From: Fallopia convolvulus
Lineage: Eukaryota; Streptophyta; Magnoliopsida; Caryophyllales; Polygonaceae
Direction: 5' to 3'
DNA length: 64,000 bases
NCBI GenBank assembly: GCA_964016875.1
Contig: OZ024735.1
Coordinates: 18,985,981 to 19,049,980, forward strand
This document shows positions 57,956 through 64,000 of the stretch, in pieces. The notes below the pieces were generated by a model. It did no database searches. It saw nothing but the letters and a program-made list of their open reading frames with translations, and was not told where the DNA came from. The translations under genes and the position numbers were made by a program. Every line of letters begins with the position of its first letter. Position 1 is the first letter of the stretch.

Positions 57956-58891
57956 CATTAGAAGGCAAGTCCCCAGAGAAGTTATTTGACCTCAAGTTAA
58001 GAACAATCAACTGCTGCAAATTGTCTCCTAACCAAAATGGCACACTTCTTGTGAAGTTGGTGCATTGAAGCTCTAGGATCACTAGTTGACTACAATTTTT
58101 CATTGAAGAAGGCAACTCTCCTGAAAATCTATTTCTATTCAAATGTAATGCGTTGAGTTCCTACAAGCTGGCTATATTGCTAGGAATAGTTCCACCCAAC
58201 ATGTTTGCTAGATTAAGAATTTCAATGCCCTCAAATTGAAAAATCCAATTAGGAAGTGAGCCTGATAGAAGGTTGTTGGAGACGTTGATTATCCTGAAGA
58301 TATGGTTGGATACTTCCCGATGGAAGGGAGAAAAGCTTGAGAATTTATTATTGGACAAATCCAAATTTATTGCCAAGAACATGAAAAGCGGGATAGGACC
58401 ATAAAACTCATTGAAGCTCAAATCTATGGAGAAGATTGAGATTGTCTTGAAAATGGCAAGTTTGGTTGTTGTGCAATGAACTTTGTTGTTAGACATGTTC
58501 AATTCTTGTAAAGTGCTAGGGATAACATTCCAAAAGGAACTAGGAACAACACCTGAGATTGAGGAGTTAGAAATATAAAGAGCTTGCAAGTGTTTTTGTG
58601 TCAAAACCCAATTTGGAAAGTGGGGACCTAGCTTACAAGAACTTAAAGATATATAATTGAGTTGGAATGGAGGCACCCAAATTTCACTGAAGTTGAAAGT
58701 CAAAAGATAATTAGCTGAGAAGTGTGGATCCGATATGACATCATTTAAGGAGTTGTAACAAAGCCTCAGGTAATGCAAGTTTGTTGGAAGATGGTGGAAG
58801 ATGGACTGAACATTTCCATTTATTCTATTAAAGCAAGCATCGAATTGTTTCAATAAAGATAGTTTTGAGAGATTTGGAAGTGTGTATATGA

Positions 58892-60122
58892 TAGGGATGG
58901 CAATGGGGCGGGGATTCTCCATTACCCGTGGGGATTTCCCGTTATGGAAATGGGAATGCCGGGATGGGGATTCTTAGTGTGGATGGGGGCAAATATGGGG
59001 GGAAGTAGAGTTGTCAAAAGCTGACCCGACCCAAAAACCGACCCGAATTGTCCGAAAAATTTAGGATCAAGACCCGAAAATTTGAATCTGAAATTCAAAA
59101 TAAACTGAACCCGATACACCCGAAACCCGTTGGGTTCAAACCCGAAACCCGTTGGGTTGACCCGATTTGTTATATTTTTAGAATATATATAATATATTTT
59201 GAAAATTATAATATATTTTATTATTAAAATATTTAAAAACAATAGATTACTATTAAATATCATATTTTAAATAAAATATTTATTTAATAATTGTAAAAAA
59301 ATTGATTTTCTTGACCTGTTTGGTCGACCCGACCCGATTTAACCGGTGACTCATTATGACCCGAACCCGACTCAACCCGAACCCGAAATAACCGAACCCA
59401 AACCCTACCTGACCGACTCGTTTGACACCTCTAGGGGGGAGTAATTACCTGCTAGGGTATGGGCACGGGGACGGGGATAGGTGTCCCCGGCTCCCCGCCC
59501 CACCACCCGACCCGACCCCGACCCCATTGGGGAACCCCATGGGGAATCCCCACCGGGGGACCCATTGGGAACCCCGTGGGGAATCCCGCCGGGGGTATAT
59601 CCTTATATTATGTACTTGATACGTATGAATGGTATGATCATTGGATTTACAAAATTATTGTCTTGTTTGTTTTTTGAAGCTCTTGTTAATTATATAAGTT
59701 TAATTGGTGAATTTTGTAAATGGTATATCAAATAGAATTTTTGAGCAAAGTGTACATGAAAGTAAATGGAAAATAAAATGAGTAACTCGGGGTGATTATA
59801 CAAGGTGAAAATCAAATGGGGATGGGGAGTCCCAGATAGAGATTATAAATGGGGAAAACCAAATGGGGATGGGGAATCCCCGACTGGGATTATAAATGGG
59901 GAAATTAAGCGGAGATGGGGAATCCCCGACGGAGATTATAAATGGAGAAATCAAGCGGGGATGGTCAATCCCCGACGGGGACGAGGACCCGACGGGGATG
60001 GAGACGGGGACAAATTTTATTTCCCGATGGATAATGGGGCGGGTATGGGGAGCATATATCTAAATGAGGATGGGTACAGGGAGGGTATTCCCCGTCCCGA
60101 ACCCGCCCCATTGTAATCCCTA
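58892..60122. mobile_element. hAT-type MITE with GGGGA-rich arms (1.23 kb), inside RLP copy B
   Basis: The ends tagggatggcaatggggcgg and tagggattacaatggggcgg (reverse complement) are inverted. The flanks gtatatga (58884-58891) and ttatatgg (60123-60130) match at 6 of 8 positions. The arms consist of ggggatgggga/tccccg-rich DNA. It contains a nested MITE and splits an LRR coding region. Confidence 0.82.
59006..59433. mobile_element. hAT-like MITE, CCCGAACCCGA-rich family, copy 4 (nested)
   Basis: Starts tagagttgtcaaaagctgac and ends ctcgtttgacacctcta. Flanks gggggaag (58998-59005) and ggggggag (59434-59441) match at 7 of 8. It is inserted into the GGGGA-rich arm of the larger MITE, so it is younger than that element. 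Confidence 0.85.
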
Positions 60123-61317
60123 TTATATGGGATTAAAAAGAGAGATCCAAGGACTGCAATGATGGAAACTTCGTCATCTCAGGAGGAGGTAGCATAGTCA
60201 GATTGTTGCCAATTCTTCCAATGAATATCTACTACCATTATGAATCAACACTTGAAGGAATTCAGGGAGGTTTTGTTCAAAATTTGCGTAAACTAGATTG
60301 ACAGTAATGAGATTATTTTAGTACCTTTGATCACGCAAGAAAAATTAGAAGAAAGATTATTTTGAGAAAGATGAAGGATTTCAAGGTAGGTGGAATGATT
60401 AAGGAGACACGTAGATGAATCAAGAGATGGTACAAGAGGGAGAGAAGCAGGATGAGCATTGAGCAATAAAGATGTGATAAAGAGGGAAGCATTTTGAGTG
60501 TGGAAACCCTATCTTTGGCATTGCTCAAGTTTATACCGGTCAAATCAGGCACCTGTAAAGAAGAAAGATGAGAATGCCCTTGCAAATTCTCAGCATACAA
60601 AAGGTTATATTTTAGCTCAAGGGATTGCAACTGGGTAAGATTGCCAAGATGGGGAGGAATCCCACCATAAAATCCAGAATATGCAATAATAAGAGTTTGC
60701 AACCTGATAAGAGAACCTATGAACTCTGGAATTATCATATTAAAATTGTTGGGACAAAGATCCAAGGATGTCAAGTGTTGCAACACAAGCAAGGATGGTC
60801 GAAGTTGATGGCTAGCCAAGGCTCCTTGAGCTCTAAGGGAAACCACATCTCCAGTGCGGTTGACACACCCAATGCCTTCCCATTCACAACAGTCAGGGTT
60901 GTTAATGCTCCAAGTTGTAAGAACATTAAGCGGATCCGCGGTAAAGCTGAGCTTGAAGTCAAGGAGTGCATGCCTCTCCTCTCCTCTGCAGAAGACTCTA
61001 GCTTTTGCAATTTTATAATTGCTTGCAAGGATGAGTGGTACAAGCAGTAGTAGCAAAATAGACGCTATTCTAACTAAATTCAGTTATTATTGTCATATAT
61101 ATTTAGTAAAAACATCATTCTTAACCGATCTTACAAATCAAAACAACAGCAAAATAAAAGTTTAATTTGTTTGTACAACACTTGAAAAAGTCTCCAGCCA
61201 CATACAACCAACAAAAATTAAAATTACCGGTTAGCTCCAAGGCTCATACATTATCAAATCCCTAACCCACATATAGTCAGAGAAAGGCAGTAAATTGGAA
61301 AAACAATAGCTGAAAAA

Positions 61318-63739
61318 TCAAGGGGAAGCAATAAGGCAAGGGTAAAAGGCAGTACCACAAGCGATCCACTGGCGCTTCCTCCCGCGAGGAAGGACGCACC
61401 CCGGAACCTTCAACCACTCCCGACTCGCCACATCATACGTGACAATCCGGTTCATCTGCCTCGACCTCAGCGACAGCATCAGCAATCCCCTGTTTCCGAG
61501 ACAGGTCATCCTGACGTGCTTGCCATAGAACTCCAAGCACCACTCATTTGGCATTCTGTCCACCTCCTTCCACAACAACGTCATCCTCTGAAGCTCCCAC
61601 ACGCACACGCACGTGGCCGCACTCTTACTCAGCAGGCCCACCAGCATCACCCGGGACCCGCACTCAGCAAGACTATGGTCGCTCGAGTTTGGCGGGACCG
61701 GGATAACTGACTGACTCCAAACCCCCCTCTCCATCTCGTATGACACTATCCCTTCAGGATCCGAGCACAGGAAAAAGACGGTCGTGCCAATGGAAACAGC
61801 ATGAGACCTGAAATTTAGCAAGAGTGGGAGTTTGATGTTGGACGGAACGTTTCCTAGGCAGGTCCATGAGTTCTTTAAGGAATCATAGACTTCATAATCG
61901 CCGTCACGGCCCACCCAGAGAATCTTGTAACCACCTACAACAGAATCTTGATTCAAGGTCATGGCTACGGCGATACGGGACCAGACTTTGACGGATCTAG
62001 CGGGTAATTCCTTCCATGTTTGGGTGATGGGGTTGCACACATAGAAGTATTTGTGACCTATATCAATGAAACAGACGAGCCCTCCTGCAAAAGCAGCCGG
62101 TAAAAGGATTACCTTTGATGGGAGCGAAGTGTTTGATGGATGGCGCCATTTTTTCACGGAGGAGTCAAATATGGCTCCGGTGTTTACGCTTTCATGAGTG
62201 ATGGTGTAGAACCAAGGTTGGGTTTTCGGTGCTTCAAAACATTGCTGTGAGAAACTTTGGGATTCTTGCAAGGAATTCCATTGTCTGCAGACAGAGCGGA
62301 ACCGAAAGAATGAGGAAACGGGAAGTCTAGCAATCACAGCTTCTAAGAGATCCTCTGGGAACTCCTTCCACAGTTCGTCGTCCATCAGCTCAGTTGATAC
62401 GGATCTTGCAGATGCTTTTGATCGGCGCTCTTTTCGGGGTCTTTTAGGTTCTGGAGGGTTATGTGGTTCCTTCATTTTGGAAGCTCCGGATTTCCCAGAT
62501 CTTGTAATGATATTGCTTTGTGTAGCTTCCATAGAGCTCTCATCAACATCAAGAAAACACCATCTGCACAAAGCAGGAGCAAGATAGTTTTATGTTACTA
62601 AGCTTTCACCAAAAGTTCCAACTTAATGCACGCTATATTCTCAAATTGCATAAATGAGACCAACAGGATCAATATACGACTCAGAAGTCAAGTGATTCCT
62701 CCGCAAGCTCAAATGATCCTAATAAGTAGTCAAGGACTTGTCATAGAATACCTCTAGATTTTCAATCCGGATATTCCTAACGACATCTAAAAGACTAAAA
62801 CTCATGAGATACAAACACCATTACCACATTACCTATTTTACATCCCTTCCCCAGAAATCTTAAAAAAGGCAGCCACAACTGGATTGGAGAAAGCTAACAC
62901 AGAAGTCCAATTAAGACTTGTAACAGCCACGGACAAAAGAGGCTTGACAAATTTAACCTAGCTAAAGCTGAGTCATTAGTAACAAGATCTCCAGTATGAT
63001 GGATGACAAAATAAGACATATCATACATGGGGTAGAAGGAGGCAATTTAAAGGAATTGGCATTCCAATTTGCACAAGTAGAGGAGTCTTAATCGCATAGA
63101 AAAGTCTAAATACAAAATGAAGCATGCTCTCATTCCAAATTCAATCCTCTCAGCTAGTTTAGGTGAACTAAAATTGTACTAAGAATAAGAACCCCTTAGA
63201 AACGAGTAAACCTAGGGTTTGTGTCAGACAGTTGACAGAGAATTACTCATTTAGGAGAAGCGATCAGTTGTGAATTCTATAACAATGAAAACGAGGGGAA
63301 AATTGTGAGATCCTCCTGACTGCAAAACGAAAGAAATTCATCGAAAGCAAGAGTATAGAATTCACCACCCAAAACAGCAAATTGCAACACAAAAAGAGTA
63401 AACCAACAGAATCCACTCGGACCCCGACAAATTACATCAAAAAGAGCTGCAAAACGTACAATTAGAACACACAAGGGTTGATAAAATGTGAAATTGAATC
63501 GAAAATCGATTCCCCTAAAATGAAATCATCATCAGAAGCAGAAGAAACAAAAGAGAGGTAGAAGAAAGAGACCTGGAATCAGAAGACGGGGAGAGAGAAG
63601 AAGAGGAGGGAGGAGGAGGGAGATTAGAAAACGGCGTGGTAGGATGAGAAGGAGGAGGAGGATTGGAGGAGGAGAAGTCGTTGTAGAGTTCCTGGAAATG
63701 AGCAATGAGGAATCTGAGCATGGCCAATTCTCCCCCCAT
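61318..63739 (-). CDS. LCR: F-box/kelch-type protein, LCR (F-box only protein 6) homologue
   Basis: Two exons: 63739-63573 and 62563-61318, with a 1009-bp GT-AG intron (phase 2, completing Arg56). The product is 470 aa, close to Arabidopsis LCR (At1g27340, about 467 aa). MGGELAMLRFLIAHFQELY opens it, then a proline/serine-rich stretch (~23-53), a basic nuclear-signal-like KRPRKERRSK (~96-105), the F-box (~120-163: LWKEFPEDLLEAVIARLP, RFRSVCRQWNSL), and a C-terminal kelch/F-box-associated region (from ~180; WRHPSNTSLP, CNPITQTWKELP). F-box proteins recruit substrates to SCF ubiquitin ligases through SKP1. LCR is the target of miR394 in shoot-meristem and leaf development, and the site is present here (61548-61567). 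No disruption is seen. The start could be further upstream in frame, but this one fits the family. Confidence 0.93.
61548..61567 (-). promoter_or_regulatory. miR394 target site in the F-box mRNA
   Basis: The plus strand here reads ttggcattctgtccacctcc, identical to mature miR394, so the minus-strand mRNA is perfectly complementary over 20 nt. It covers the codons from the third base of Lys388 through Asn395 (KEVDRMPN) of the predicted protein. Expected outcome is cleavage between positions paired to miRNA bases 10 and 11. Confidence 0.95.
62564..63572 (-). other. Intron of the F-box gene
   Basis: Donor CCAG|GTCTCT at 63573/63572 and acceptor TTTGTGCAG|ATGG at 62564/62563. The splice restores a single frame (...SSDS-R-WCFLDVDE...). 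No nested element is evident in it. Confidence 0.88.
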
Positions 63740-64000
63740 GCCCAAGCTTGACCTGGAGGGTGGCTTCTTCAGGGGAGTCGAACCCCAAAAGCCCCCGCAC
63801 CTCCCGGCACACACACTCTCTAGAATCTCGATCGATCTGGGGTTTTTCTTTATTATGGAAAACCAGCGTAAGAAGAGTGAGTAGTAGAGAGAGTCGAGAG
63901 AGGTGATTTGGGGGTTTTACTGTTTGTTTGAGGGTGGGGGTCTCTCGCATTTTCCCACGTCAGATGGACCGTCGTCTGACATGATTGTTTTCAACTAATG
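63740..64000 (-). promoter_or_regulatory. 5' leader/promoter side of the F-box gene
   Basis: Sequence upstream of the ATG; it contains a short upstream ORF-like stretch in frame (from 63814) and CT-rich DNA. A TATA box is not obvious within the 260 bp available. Confidence 0.4.

Larger units (their letters stand above)
57956..61075 (-). pseudogene. LRR receptor-like protein (RLP) pseudogene, copy B
   Basis: Opposite in orientation to copy A and clearly homologous. Minus-strand order: hydrophobic signal region (ILLLLLVPLILAS), cap CRGEERHALLDFKLSF, DCCEWEGIGC (intact here, deleted in copy A), and LRRs to 60331. After a 1.2-kb insertion (58892-60122), further LRRs run 58880-57960 (LPNLSKLSLLKQFD, FWNVIPSTLQELNMSNNKV, LRSNNFSGDLPS). 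Defects: the start codon is lost (the triplet aligned with copy A's ATG reads TTA), there is a frameshift near 60470, and it ends inside an LRR, so the membrane helix is missing. Non-functional. Confidence 0.9.

Noticed and set aside
59422..60116. ORFs rich in G, D and P
   Set aside because: Translations of the GGGGA/TCCCC-rich MITE arms.
63515..63950. Longer in-frame or alternative starts upstream of the F-box gene (63814, 63950)
   Set aside because: The start at 63739 (MGGELAMLRF) fits the family length and N-terminus; the upstream peptide has no family resemblance.

Overview
This window is repeat-dense nuclear DNA from a flowering plant, most probably a eudicot. The evidence is the set of plant LTR-retrotransposon lineages (Copia, Ty3/gypsy chromovirus, Tat-like gypsy), plant MITEs, LINE fragments, receptor-like-protein LRR genes, and an F-box gene with a perfect site for the plant microRNA miR394. 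I cannot name the species from sequence alone. There is no sign of bacterial or organellar content.

Only one host gene looks intact. At the right end, on the minus strand (61318-63739), is a two-exon, 470-residue F-box/kelch-type protein of the LCR family (Arabidopsis 'F-box only protein 6'). Its message is perfectly complementary to miR394 over 20 nt. To its left lie two decayed, tail-to-tail copies of an LRR receptor-like protein gene (plus strand 45068-51108; minus strand 57956-61075). Both are broken by frameshifts and by transposons: a 3.6 kb Copia element in the first, and a 1.2 kb terminal-inverted-repeat element with a second MITE nested inside it in the other.

Layout. 1-7400: tail of a hAT element, AT-rich DNA and five or six MITEs, most with readable target-site duplications (TSDs). 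7407-11695: a stretch with matching ends in inverted orientation that encloses about 85 copies of a 36-39 bp satellite. 12805-15454: a Harbinger-like MITE, then a DUF1985 ORF fragment. 15526-21930: a decayed Tat-like gypsy element whose LTR carries a 73-bp repeat array, split by a 3.1 kb LTR-bounded insertion. 23541-25652: a Stowaway MITE, a LINE fragment, and a MULE with a long terminal inverted repeat carrying a captured gene fragment. 26188-28758: a young non-autonomous LTR element with one open 450-codon ORF and no pol. 28843-29158: a solo LTR. 30282-31260 and 42888-43307: LINE tails. 33036-40341: a decayed minus-strand Copia element, interrupted by a 2.7 kb hAT-type element that itself holds a 1.8 kb solo LTR. 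43548-43939: four copies of a 98-bp repeat. 46383-49950: the internally scrambled Copia element. 51820-57063: a chromovirus with both LTRs but many stop codons.

The 'system' here is mainly an insertion archive: layered transpositions whose order can be read from TSDs. The most unusual items are the satellite enclosed by inverted termini, the non-autonomous LTR element with an intact unrecognised ORF that has a predicted membrane segment, and the scrambled Copia element that is flanked by one clean TSD and so appears to have been rearranged before integration.
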